From Pseudomonadota bacterium (GTDB taxonomy: Bacteria > Pseudomonadota > Alphaproteobacteria > Rhizobiales > Xanthobacteraceae), in NCBI GenBank assembly GCA_021779635.1, contig JAJYAH010000388.1, positions 1 to 6,761 of the forward strand: DNA of 6,761 nt, written 5' to 3'. The notes under the pieces are model-generated. The model did not search any database, was not told the DNA's origin, and saw nothing but the letters and a program-made list of their open reading frames with translations. The number at the start of each line of letters is the position of its first letter. Position 1 is the first letter of the stretch. Below are positions 1 through 6,503 of this stretch, in pieces. A program made the position numbers and the translations under genes.

Positions 1-1158
1 AGAGCCGGCGCCGATCAATTCGGTCAGCATTTCGGTGCGGCCGAGGATCACGCCGAGCGGATTCTTCAAGTCATGGGCGACGGTGCCGAGAATTTCGTTC
101 TTGAAGCCGTTGGCGCGCTGCAGCCGCAGCCATTGCGCCGACAGCCTGCGGTTGGCCTGCATCAGCGCGCGGGTGCGCTGGGCGACGCGATCCTCGAGCT
201 GGGTGTTGGCCTCGTTGAGCTGTTGATAAAGAATCACGTTGTCGAACGCGATCGAAAGCCGGCTGCCGAAAATCTCGACCAGCGACCGGTCGGTTTCGGA
301 TAGCTCGCGTTCGGCCTGCAGCAGCACCACGACCTCCCGTCCGCTGCCGGTGCGGATGTAGAGCACCGAGCGGTGGTCGACAAATTCGTGCTTGCGCCGC
401 CTGAAGGCGGCTTCCACCATCGACCGCAGCTCGGGGTCGAGCGATTTGGACCCGGCGGCGCCGATGAAGCGGCTGTAGCAGCCGGAACCGGCCAGCACGG
501 AAAAATCATCGCCGACCACGCCGCCGTCGCGCAGCACCAGAATGCCGGCGCAGTCGACATTCAGCAGAGATGCGATTTGCGTCAGCACCCCCTCGGCGAG
601 CCGCTGCATCGATCTGAAATCGTACAGGGTCGAGGCGGCATCGATGATGATTTCCAGCCCGCGCCGGGTTTGCACCATGCGTTCGAGCTGCTGATAGCTG
701 CGCAAGGCCGCGGTCAGCGAGGTGAACAGCTTGTCCGCCGTCAGCTCGGTCTTCGCCTTGTAGTCGTTGATGTCGTACTGGACGATCACGCGGCGCTCCG
801 GCGCCTGTCCCGGCTGTCCGGTGCGCAGGATAATGCGAACGGTCTCGTTCCTCAGTTCGTTGCGAATGTATTCGACGAGATCGAGGCCCGCCGCGTCGGT
901 TTCCATGATGACGTCGAGCAGCACGGCGGCGATATCGGGATGCGCGCGCATCAATGTGCGGCCCTCGGCCGCCGAGTAGGCCGACAGGATTTCGAGCGTC
1001 TGTCCGTTGAGATTGTAGTCGCTGAGCGCAAACCTCGTGCCTTCATGCACGGCCTGATCGTCGTCGATCACGGCGACCTTCCATTTGCGCGCGGTCGATA
1101 CTTCCGGAGCGGTCCCGGAATCGTCGATCAAATGGAGGACATCGTCCTGTTCGGCCAT
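1..1158 (-). CDS. Receiver-DUF3369-histidine kinase (partial, C-terminus off left edge)
   Basis: Cytoplasmic two-component signalling protein; 386 residues are visible and the ATP-binding domain lies beyond the window. Seen: an N-terminal receiver (about 25-150) with acidic pocket D32-D34, phospho-acceptor D82 in LLDVIME, T113 and K136 (DYKAKTEL); a DUF3369/GAF-like region (about 165-305); a coiled coil (about 310-352); then a HisKA H-box, VAHDLKNPLG, with H362 as the predicted phosphorylated histidine. There is no signal peptide or membrane segment. The ATG at 1158 lies inside the 3' end of the upstream membrane kinase (31-bp overlap) and has only a weak Shine-Dalgarno, which suggests translational coupling. 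Known of the family: DUF3369 follows a receiver in signalling proteins and is thought to sense an unknown ligand. Inferred: it receives phosphate from the neighbouring kinase and passes a signal through its own H362. The family call is firm; stimulus and targets are unknown. Confidence 0.88.
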   Translation of the reverse strand, partial: MAEQDDVLHLIDDSGTAPEVSTARKWKVAVIDDDQAVHEGTRFALSDYNLNGQTLEILSAYSAAEGRTLMRAHPDIAAVLLDVIMETDAAGLDLVEYIRNELRNETVRIILRTGQPGQAPERRVIVQYDINDYKAKTELTADKLFTSLTAALRSYQQLERMVQTRRGLEIIIDAASTLYDFRSMQRLAEGVLTQIASLLNVDCAGILVLRDGGVVGDDFSVLAGSGCYSRFIGAAGSKSLDPELRSMVEAAFRRRKHEFVDHRSVLYIRTGSGREVVVLLQAERELSETDRSLVEIFGSRLSIAFDNVILYQQLNEANTQLEDRVAQRTRALMQANRRLSAQWLRLQRANGFKNEILGTVAHDLKNPLGVILGRTEMLTELIGAGS

Positions 1159-3212
1159 TGAAGGGTCCCGTCGCTTGCTGCGGTTGCGTTTGCAGAGCCG
1201 CCCTTGACGGCTCTGGGCATGATAATGCGAAATGTGGTGCCTTGTCCCAGCCTTGAATCCAGCATCATGCGGCCGCCGAGCTGCTGGGTGACAAGATTAT
1301 AGACAATATGCAGGCCAAGGCCGGTGCCGCCCTCGTTGCGGCGCGTGGTAAAGAAAGGGTCAAACGCCTGGCGCTGCACGTCCGGGGTCATTCCGGCTCC
1401 ATTGTCGGCAAAAATGATCTCGACGTCGTCATTGCCGCGGGGCCTTGCCGAGATGGTGATAGCCCCGGAGCGCCCGTCCGCAAACGCGTGGTTGGCGGCG
1501 TTAAGGAACAGATTCGTCAGAATCTGCCCATAGGCGCCCGGGTAACTGTCGATCACCAGGCCTTCCGGCACCTCGACCGACAGGGTGATCGGGGCCTTCT
1601 TCAGAACCGGCCGCAGGCTGGCGATGATCTGGTCGGTCGCCTCGCTGAGGCCGAATTGCCGGCACTCCGCCCGCGAGCGATCCACCGCGACTTGCTTGAA
1701 GGACTGGATCAGCTCGCCGGCGCGATGCAGGTTCGCCACCAGTTGCTGGGCCGCGTCGCGCGAACTCCGGACAAATTCCTCAAGCTGGGACCGGCGCAAC
1801 TGGCCGTCGGACCTCAATTCGGCCTCGAACATTTCGGTACGGCGGGCAAAACTGGACGCCACGGTGAGGCTGATGCCGATCGGATTGTTGACCTCATGGG
1901 CGACACCCGCGACCAGGCCGCCGAGCGCCGCCAAACGCTCCGCGTCGATCAGGTTTTGCTGGGCGGCGTTCAGTTCAAGCAGGGCGCTTTCGGCCTTCTC
2001 CTTTGACGTGCGCAACTCGTCTTCGGTCTTGCGCTTGGCGATGGCGTTCTGGCGGAAGACTTCCACCGCGCGCGCCATCGCGCCGACTTCATCATTGGCG
2101 CTGGTGCCCTGTACGCGCCGATCGTAATCGCCGGATGTGATCGCCTGCATCGCGGCCATGATCTGCTGCAGGGGAAGCCGGATGCTCAATGCGATCAGCA
2201 CGCCTGCGGTGATGATGATGCCGAGAAAGATCACCGCGATCGACAGCACCTTGCGCGATATGTCGGCCAGCGTCCGATCGAAGGTCTCCTGCGCCCTCTG
2301 CTCGCGCTGCCGCATCTTGGCCGACAATCCATCGATGGCGCCGATGGTTTCGGCCTGGCTGGCGTCGACGGTATTGCGCAACAGCAGGGTTCGGCTTGCG
2401 AGTTGCTCCGATAATTTCGCAAGGCCTTCCTGCAGCGCTATTGTCCGGGCCTTCAGGCGCTGCAGCGCCAGCCGCTGCAGATCGTTATCGGCGAGATTGG
2501 ACATGACCGGGATGGTTTGCTCGATGGTTTCGGTATTACGGCGGGCTTCCTCGGCGGAGGCCGTCGCCAGTGAAAGATAATAGGCGTTGGCGGCGACCAG
2601 CATGGCGGTGAACGCCTCGCGGGATTTCCCAAGCGACGGCCAGATCGGGGCGTCGCGGTGCCCGGTCGCGCCCTCGATGATTGAATAGAGCCCGGCCATG
2701 TCCCTTGCCGGAGTCAGGACCTGGTCCTCGTAGGTTTTCGAGATGGTTGACTGGACCGCGCGCAGTTCGTCGAAGCCGCTCAGGAAACGCTCGGTGACGC
2801 GCTGCAACTCCGCCACCGATCCGGACAGCATCGGGTCGGTCGACGCGCGCGTGGTCAGCGTACCCAGAACCGCATCGCGCAGCAGCAGAATCTCCGAGAA
2901 AAATTCGGGGCTCGGCTGATTGATGTAGCGATGGATCAGGTTCTGAAGGCGGCTGGTCTCGTTTTCGAGCGACGCCAAAATCTTCTCGGATTCGCGCACC
3001 TGGCGAACATCGTCCCAGGCCGAGCCGAGCACCGCGGCGCCATTCCATATCATCGCCGCGAGCACGACGACGACGGCCGAGTTCAGGGCGGCGATCGACA
3101 GAATACGCCAGCGGATCGGAACCGCGCGCAGCAGCCCGACGACGCGGGCACGGCTTCGTGCGGCGAGGTTCGCCGGCCGTTCCGCAGCCTTGTCCTGCCC
3201 GGATATTTCCAC
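1128..3212 (-). CDS. Membrane sensor histidine kinase with HAMP domain
   Basis: Inner-membrane histidine kinase of 694 residues. Domains in order: short basic cytoplasmic N-terminus; TM1 (about 37-60); extracytoplasmic sensor of about 260 residues (61-320), apparently mostly helical and possibly of the helical bimodular type (inference); TM2 (322-344); HAMP (about 345-398, with P347 and D374-E375); coiled coil (398-425); HisKA with H439 in GVAHEVNNP; HATPase_c with N-box N567/N571, G1 box DNGAGM (603-608), F-box FDPFF (617-621) and G2 box GTGLGL (629-634). All catalytic motifs are intact and no receiver is fused. The start is GTG at 3212, preceded by GAGG (3223-3226) with a 10-nt gap; no ATG lies near the N-terminus. 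The gene overlaps the downstream receiver-DUF3369-kinase by 31 bp, so the two are probably one operon and signalling partners. The ligand is not deducible. Kinase call very secure, start reasonably so. Confidence 0.93.
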   Translation of the reverse strand: MEISGQDKAAERPANLAARSRARVVGLLRAVPIRWRILSIAALNSAVVVVLAAMIWNGAAVLGSAWDDVRQVRESEKILASLENETSRLQNLIHRYINQPSPEFFSEILLLRDAVLGTLTTRASTDPMLSGSVAELQRVTERFLSGFDELRAVQSTISKTYEDQVLTPARDMAGLYSIIEGATGHRDAPIWPSLGKSREAFTAMLVAANAYYLSLATASAEEARRNTETIEQTIPVMSNLADNDLQRLALQRLKARTIALQEGLAKLSEQLASRTLLLRNTVDASQAETIGAIDGLSAKMRQREQRAQETFDRTLADISRKVLSIAVIFLGIIITAGVLIALSIRLPLQQIMAAMQAITSGDYDRRVQGTSANDEVGAMARAVEVFRQNAIAKRKTEDELRTSKEKAESALLELNAAQQNLIDAERLAALGGLVAGVAHEVNNPIGISLTVASSFARRTEMFEAELRSDGQLRRSQLEEFVRSSRDAAQQLVANLHRAGELIQSFKQVAVDRSRAECRQFGLSEATDQIIASLRPVLKKAPITLSVEVPEGLVIDSYPGAYGQILTNLFLNAANHAFADGRSGAITISARPRGNDDVEIIFADNGAGMTPDVQRQAFDPFFTTRRNEGGTGLGLHIVYNLVTQQLGGRMMLDSRLGQGTTFRIIMPRAVKGGSANATAASDGTLQWPNRTMSSI

Positions 3213-3651
3213 GTTTACTCTACCTCGCGGACTGCTTGGATCGGCTCCGCGGCCGCAGGACCGCGTTGCAAGCCCTTGATGTCGACCACGGAAGGCGCCG
3301 GTCTGACGCTGCGGTGGATCGGACGGGCGCGAGGAATCGCAAAACGCCTGGCTGTCAAAGGCACCGCGACCGCTATTGCTGCGGTCCGCGAAAGGTCGGC
3401 GCGGCTATGCACTGGCAACTTGATTCCCCTATGATGGGGTCGATGGCGGTGAAAAAAGGTTCAACCCAATTTGGCAGCGTCCGGCAAAAAATGGCGATCC
3501 GGCAGCGCCCCGGCTGCCGGCCATCGGCGCGCCGCCTCTGCCGGATTGGAACCGCCGCGGGTTAACCATAAGGCGGTCGTCCCGGCGGGTGGCGTGCGCT
3601 ATAGATAGGGCACGATTCGGCTGCCGCCTTTCCGAAAACCAATTGTGGATC
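3213..3651. other. Divergent intergenic region with inverted repeats
   Basis: This 439-bp region separates the minus-strand kinase operon from the plus-strand phosphotransferase and must hold both promoters. Seen: a perfect TTGACA on the minus strand (3358-3353) without a convincing -10 at 16-18 nt; a TATAGAT (3600-3606) about 45 nt before the phosphotransferase ATG, without a good -35; CCCC-TATGAT-GGGG (3426-3439); GGTT-C-AACC around 3459-3467; the 8-bp palindrome GGTTAACC (3560-3567), continuing to TTAACCAT, which resembles a CtrA half-site; and a GC-rich hairpin (3499-3520). A minus-strand 67-codon frame (3418-3215, TTG start) ends 2 nt before the kinase GTG, but it resembles no family I know and has many A/T-ending codons in its first half. 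No established gene is visible here. Confidence 0.6.
3499..3520. repeat. Perfect 8-bp inverted repeat (GC-rich hairpin)
   Basis: CCGGCAGC (3499-3506) and GCTGCCGG (3513-3520) flank a 6-nt loop. Related CCGGCA/TGCCGG cores occur nearby at 3481-3486 and 3539-3544, so ATCCGGCA (3497-3504) can also pair with TGCCGGAT (3539-3546), giving two alternative pairings. On the minus strand a T6 run follows only after a 7-nt gap, so it is a poor intrinsic terminator, and there is no gene upstream for it to end. It could be an operator, a leader structure of the phosphotransferase mRNA, or a dispersed palindromic element. Confidence 0.5.
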
Positions 3652-4599
3652 ATGCACGCGCTGCCGAACCTGCCGAATTTCGAGACATTCAAGGCGTGGC
3701 GCGCCGACGCGTCGCGATGGTTGCCCGCCGCACTCGACATCGCGCGCGGCCACTGGTTGCCGCATGCCAATCCCCATCCGTTCCCGACCGGCACCAATCT
3801 TGTCGTCGGTCTCGACGGCCTGGTGCTCAAGATTTTTTCGCCGATATTGCGTGCACAGTTCATTTCGGAGCGCGCTTCGCTCACGCAGCTTCGCGGGCGC
3901 GTGAGCCTGCCGATTCCGGAAATCGTTCATGAAGGCGAGCGCGACGGGTGGCCCTATCTGGTGATAACGCGGCTGCGCGGAAGGCTCGGCGCCGAGGCAT
4001 GGCCGGCGTTGCCGGAGGATCAGAAGGAGCGCGTCCTCGGCCAGATCGGCGAGACCATCGCCGAAGTCCAGCGAGTGCCGATCGGAGAACTGTCCCGCAT
4101 CGAGCCGGGCTGGGAGCAATTCATGGAAAAGCAGATCGAGGGCTGCCGCGCGCGGCATCGGCGTCTCGGGCTGCGGCCAAAATATTGGCCGGGGCTCGAC
4201 GAGATTATTCGCGACGCGGCGACGTTGATCCCGACGAACGCAGCCCCGGTCATCCTGACCGGCGAATACATTCCGGAGAATTTCCTGTTGAGCCGCGAAG
4301 GCGGCGACTGGCGGTTGTCGGGGCTGATCGATTTCGGCGATGTGTTGACCGGATGGGGTGAATACGACCTGCTTGGCCCCAGCGCCTTCATGACCGCCGG
4401 CATGCCGCGCCGTGTCCGAAGCCTTTTCAGGGGATTCGGATACTCACCCAAGGACGTGACGCCGGCCATGAGGCGGCGGCTGATGGCGCTGCTGCTGCTT
4501 CATCGCGCCAGCGATCCGATCCGGCACATTTGCATCGAGGGCTGGCAGGAGAAGGCCGGCGACCTGTCCGAACTGGCGGAATTGCTCTGGCCGGTTTGA
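3652..4599 (+). CDS. APH/choline-kinase-fold phosphotransferase with altered catalytic motif
   Basis: A 315-residue soluble protein of the aminoglycoside phosphotransferase (APH) superfamily, whose members use ATP or GTP to phosphorylate small hydroxylated molecules. Seen: N-lobe with the nucleotide-binding lysine K60 (LVLKIF) and helix glutamate E73; hinge YLVITRLRG (102-110); C-lobe catalytic loop at 203-210 reading TGEYIPEN where the family usually has HxDxxxxN; N210 is kept; the metal-binding motif is IDFGD with D227. The usual catalytic aspartate is thus a glutamate (E205) and the preceding histidine a threonine. Some APH-like subfamilies are known to carry such a substitution, so activity is possible but not assured. 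ATG at 3652 is chosen over the in-frame GTG at 3589, because the 21 extra residues look non-conserved; the local Shine-Dalgarno (GTGGA) is weak. It stands alone, followed by a hairpin. Substrate unknown; nothing here supports antibiotic resistance. Confidence 0.85.
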   Translation: MHALPNLPNFETFKAWRADASRWLPAALDIARGHWLPHANPHPFPTGTNLVVGLDGLVLKIFSPILRAQFISERASLTQLRGRVSLPIPEIVHEGERDGWPYLVITRLRGRLGAEAWPALPEDQKERVLGQIGETIAEVQRVPIGELSRIEPGWEQFMEKQIEGCRARHRRLGLRPKYWPGLDEIIRDAATLIPTNAAPVILTGEYIPENFLLSREGGDWRLSGLIDFGDVLTGWGEYDLLGPSAFMTAGMPRRVRSLFRGFGYSPKDVTPAMRRRLMALLLLHRASDPIRHICIEGWQEKAGDLSELAELLWPV

Positions 4600-4619
4600 C
4601 AGGGTCCACACTGACAGAA

Positions 4620-4659
4620 TTGCATATAAAGTAGGCAAAAGATGCCTCTTTGTATGCAA
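4620..4659 (+). terminator. Strong hairpin after the phosphotransferase; possible terminator or cis-regulatory structure
   Basis: Seen: a 16-pair imperfect stem. TTGCATA (4620-4626) pairs with TATGCAA (4653-4659); T4627 faces G4652 (wobble); AAAG (4628-4631) pairs with CTTT (4648-4651); T4632 is bulged; AGGC (4633-4636) pairs with GCCT (4644-4647); the loop is AAAAGAT. It begins 21 nt after the stop codon, a typical terminator position. No T-run follows on either strand, so it does not match the standard intrinsic terminator. Alternatives are an mRNA 3'-end stabiliser, or a DNA operator (the outer TTGCATA/TATGCAA arms are a symmetric site) controlling the downstream amidase operon. Confidence 0.5.
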
Positions 4660-4697
4660 ATACTTTGTGCGATGTCGATGCCGGCAATGACAGTTTT

Positions 4698-4719
4698 TTA
4701 AGCGAGGTCAGATGCTTAA
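4698..4719 (+). repeat. TTAAGC / GCTTAA inverted repeat around a Shine-Dalgarno-like GAGG
   Basis: Perfect 6-bp arms, TTAAGC (4698-4703) and GCTTAA (4714-4719), are separated by 10 nt. The spacer contains GAGG (4704-4707) and the first two bases of an ATG (4712). As RNA the stem is weak and AU-rich, but it would place the ribosome-binding site in a loop. As DNA it could be a repressor site. The function is a guess; only the repeat itself is certain. Confidence 0.35.
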
Positions 4720-4918
4720 GGTGCGGTTGGGGTGCTTTCCGGGCTGGCACGAACCTTGCGACGTTTCTCTGCAAAAGCCGGTCCCCCGGCGTCTGGAGCA
4801 TCTCGTGAAGCGACCCAATTTTCTTGAATACGCCTCTGGGGTTGTCGCCTCCGGCACTCGCAAGCGGAGTCGCGCGACGCCGCGGCTCGGCACTTGCTGG
4901 TGCGCTTTGCCGTCATGA
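4712..4918 (+). CDS. Possible small leader ORF, 68 aa (doubtful)
   Basis: Seen: an ATG with GAGG five bases upstream-proximal (4704-4707, 4-nt gap), 68 codons, and a TGA that overlaps the AtzG-like start as ATGA (4915-4918). This is the classic arrangement for translational coupling, and the AtzG-like gene has no good ribosome-binding site of its own. Against it: about 69 percent of third positions are G or C, lower than in the neighbouring sure genes; the product is basic, Cys- and Trp-containing, without recognisable domain, signal peptide or membrane segment. I do not recognise it. It may be a translated leader, a small real gene, or a chance frame in the 5' untranslated region. Confidence 0.25.
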   Translation: MLKVRLGCFPGWHEPCDVSLQKPVPRRLEHLVKRPNFLEYASGVVASGTRKRSRATPRLGTCWCALPS

Positions 4919-5097
4919 GCACTGATCCGCTCGACGATTATATCGACGCCGTCTCGAAAGCCCTGGGTCTGTCCATCGCCGATGCCTGGAAGCCGGCAGT
5001 GCGGGCCAATCTTGAGATATCGCTGCGGCTTGCAGAGCTGGTGGATGAATTCGCACTACCCGATGAAACCGAGCCGGCCAGTGTCTTTGCAGCCTGA
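4915..5097 (+). CDS. atzG: AtzG-like small subunit (DUF4089 family)
   Basis: A 60-residue protein matching the AtzG/HpxX family in length and pattern: a helical N-terminal half beginning DPLDDYIDAVSKALGL, a central WKPAVRANLE segment (about 23-32), and the closing signature ending in EPASVF. AtzG resembles GatC and forms a complex with the AtzE amidase in Pseudomonas sp. ADP, where it is needed for stable active enzyme. Here the same role is inferred, because the next gene is AtzE-like and overlaps it. ATG at 4915 is chosen because it gives the usual family length; an in-frame TTG at 4894 would add seven residues. Upstream ribosome-binding sequence is poor; its start overlaps the stop of a possible 68-codon leader ORF. 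The symbol reflects family membership, not a proven cyanuric acid pathway; HpxX of purine catabolism is the other close relation. Confidence 0.82.
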   Translation: MSTDPLDDYIDAVSKALGLSIADAWKPAVRANLEISLRLAELVDEFALPDETEPASVFAA

Positions 5098-6502
5098 TAT
5101 CGCCCTGACCGCGAACGGCTCCTGGCTGTCGGCCCACGAAATCACGCGGGCCGTGACCGCCCGAAGAATCTCAGCCGTCAGCGTCACGGAAGCGGCGCTG
5201 GCGCGGATCGCCAGACGTGATCCGGTCCTGAATTCATTCACCGATGTCACCGCGGACCGCGCGCGCGCCAAGGCGCGTGCCGTCGATGCCGCCGTCGCGG
5301 CCGGGCAAGATCCCGGCCCGCTCGCCGGGGTGCCGTTCGCGGTGAAGAACCTGTTCGATGTGCGGGGCCTGGCGACCCGCGCCGGTTCGAAAATCAATCG
5401 CGATCTTGCGCCGTCGCCGCGCGACGCGACGTTGATCGAGCGGATGGAGGCCGCCGGCGCGGTGCTGGTCGGCGCGCTCAACATGGGTGAATACGCCTAC
5501 GACTTCACCGGCGAGAACAGTCACGACGGACCGTCGCGCAATCCGCATGACGTGACGCGGATGACCGGCGGCTCATCGGGCGGCGCCGGCGGCGCGGTCG
5601 GCGGCGGCCTGGTGCCGCTGGCGCTGGGATCCGATACCAACGGTTCGATCCGGGTGCCGTCATCGTTTTGCGGAATCTTTGGTTTGAAGCCGACCTACGG
5701 CCGGTTGTCCCGCGCCAGGTCGTTTCCGTTCGTCGCGAGCCTCGATCATGTCGGTCCGTTCGCGCGCAGCGTCGGTGATCTCGCGCTGGCCTATGACGCG
5801 ATGCAGGGGCCTGACCCCGACGACGCGGCGTGCACCAGCCGGCCCGCCGAGCCGGTGGCAGCGCTGGTCGCGCGGGATATCAGCGGGTTGCGGATCGCCA
5901 TCGCCGGCGGCTATTTTCAGAAGAACGTCACTGCCGAAGCCGGGGAGGCGGTCGCCCGTGTCGCCAGGGCGCTCGGCACCATGCGCGTCATCGAAATCCC
6001 GGAAGCCGCGCGCGCCCGCGCCGCGGCCTATGTCATCACCACCTGCGAAGGCGCGTCGTTGCATCTGGATCGGCTGCGAAAACGCCCGGATGATTTCGAT
6101 CCGGCGGTGCGCGACCGGTTGCTGGCGGGCGCGATGATCCCCGCACCGCTGGTCGACCGTGCGCAGAAATTTCGCCGCTGGTATCGCGCGCGGGTGCTGG
6201 AGATATTTGAATCGGTCGATGTGATCATCGCGCCGGCGACGCCCTATGTCGCGCCGAAGCTCGGGCAGGTGACGTCGATGCTGGACGGCGTCGAATTGCC
6301 GGTACGCGCCAATATCGGCATTCACACCCAGCCGATTTCCTTCATCGGGCTTCCGGTGGTTGCGGTGCCGGTGCCGCTGGAGCCGATGCCGATCGGCGTC
6401 CAGATCATCGCGGCGCCGTGGCGGGAAGACATCGCGCTGCGCGTCGCCCATGCGCTGGAGCGCCGCGGCACGGTCTCCGCGCCGCGGCCGGGAGGATTCT
6501 GA
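5063..6502 (+). CDS. atzE: AtzE-like amidase (1-carboxybiuret hydrolase family)
   Basis: Amidase-signature hydrolase, 479 residues from this start, close to the roughly 457 of AtzE. The catalytic triad is intact: K95 in FAVKNLFD, cis-Ser S171 in the GGSSGG loop, and nucleophile S195 in [11 protein letters not shown]. Other family stretches are AGSKIN (107-112), [11 protein letters not shown] (207-217), DHVGPFARS (228-236), [11 protein letters not shown] (242-252) and a C-terminal [11 protein letters not shown]. AtzE with AtzG deaminates 1-carboxybiuret to 1,3-dicarboxyurea in cyanuric acid catabolism; HpxY is the relative in purine catabolism. The close AtzE-type match makes this a specific subfamily call rather than a generic amidase or GatA, but the substrate is inferred. 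The start is uncertain: ATG 5063, ATG 5045 and GTG 5081 (with GAG 7 nt upstream) are all in frame, and all overlap the atzG-like gene, so translation is probably coupled. The protein is cytoplasmic. Confidence 0.9.
   Translation: MKPSRPVSLQPDIALTANGSWLSAHEITRAVTARRISAVSVTEAALARIARRDPVLNSFTDVTADRARAKARAVDAAVAAGQDPGPLAGVPFAVKNLFDVRGLATRAGSKINRDLAPSPRDATLIERMEAAGAVLVGALNMGEYAYDFTGENSHDGPSRNPHDVTRMTGGSSGGAGGAVGGGLVPLALGSDTNGSIRVPSSFCGIFGLKPTYGRLSRARSFPFVASLDHVGPFARSVGDLALAYDAMQGPDPDDAACTSRPAEPVAALVARDISGLRIAIAGGYFQKNVTAEAGEAVARVARALGTMRVIEIPEAARARAAAYVITTCEGASLHLDRLRKRPDDFDPAVRDRLLAGAMIPAPLVDRAQKFRRWYRARVLEIFESVDVIIAPATPYVAPKLGQVTSMLDGVELPVRANIGIHTQPISFIGLPVVAVPVPLEPMPIGVQIIAAPWREDIALRVAHALERRGTVSAPRPGGF
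6491..6495 (+). promoter_or_regulatory. Ribosome-binding site GGAGG for the AtzH/HpxZ-like gene
   Basis: A perfect GGAGG lies 8 nt before ATG 6504, inside the last codons of the amidase. It fixes the start of the downstream gene and shows that this gene has independent ribosome loading, unlike the two genes before it. Confidence 0.8.
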
Positions 6503-6503
6503 A

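Larger units (their letters stand above)
4600..4914. other. Intergenic region upstream of the atzG-like operon
   Basis: A 315-bp gap between the phosphotransferase stop and the AtzG-like ATG. Its first 120 bp are clearly AT-richer than the surroundings. It holds a long hairpin (4620-4659), a TTAAGC/GCTTAA inverted repeat (4698-4719), an 8-bp palindrome TGCCGGCA (4679-4686) and a possible small ORF (4712-4918). TTGACA occurs at 4596-4601 over the phosphotransferase stop codon and TGACAG is repeated at 4597-4602 and 4612-4617, but the only good -10-like string, TATAAA (4625-4630), is 23 nt from TTGACA, too far for a standard promoter. The promoter of the amidase operon should lie here but cannot be fixed by eye. 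Confidence 0.6.

Noticed and set aside
373..1161. A 262-codon plus-strand open frame opposite the receiver-DUF3369 kinase
   Set aside because: The minus strand encodes recognisable receiver, DUF3369 and H-box motifs throughout; the plus-strand product has none.
1308..2006. A 232-codon plus-strand open frame opposite the membrane kinase
   Set aside because: It is antisense to the H-box, N-box and G-boxes of the kinase and has no domain of its own.
3330..3358. Minus-strand promoter based on a perfect TTGACA
   Set aside because: No acceptable -10 at 16-18 nt spacing; kept only as a note in the intergenic entry.
3487..3520. Minus-strand intrinsic terminator (hairpin followed by T6)
   Set aside because: The T-run starts 7 nt after the stem, and no minus-strand gene lies upstream of it within view.
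3560..3570. CtrA site at GGTTAACCAT
   Set aside because: Only one half-site is present; the second TTAA at 7-nt spacing is missing, so cell-cycle control cannot be claimed.
3589..3651. GTG start adding 21 residues to the phosphotransferase
   Set aside because: The added residues do not look like family sequence and no ribosome-binding site precedes the GTG; the ATG at 3652 is simpler.
3652..4599. Antibiotic-resistance aminoglycoside phosphotransferase
   Set aside because: Only the broad fold is shared; the catalytic motif differs and no resistance context or mobile element is present.
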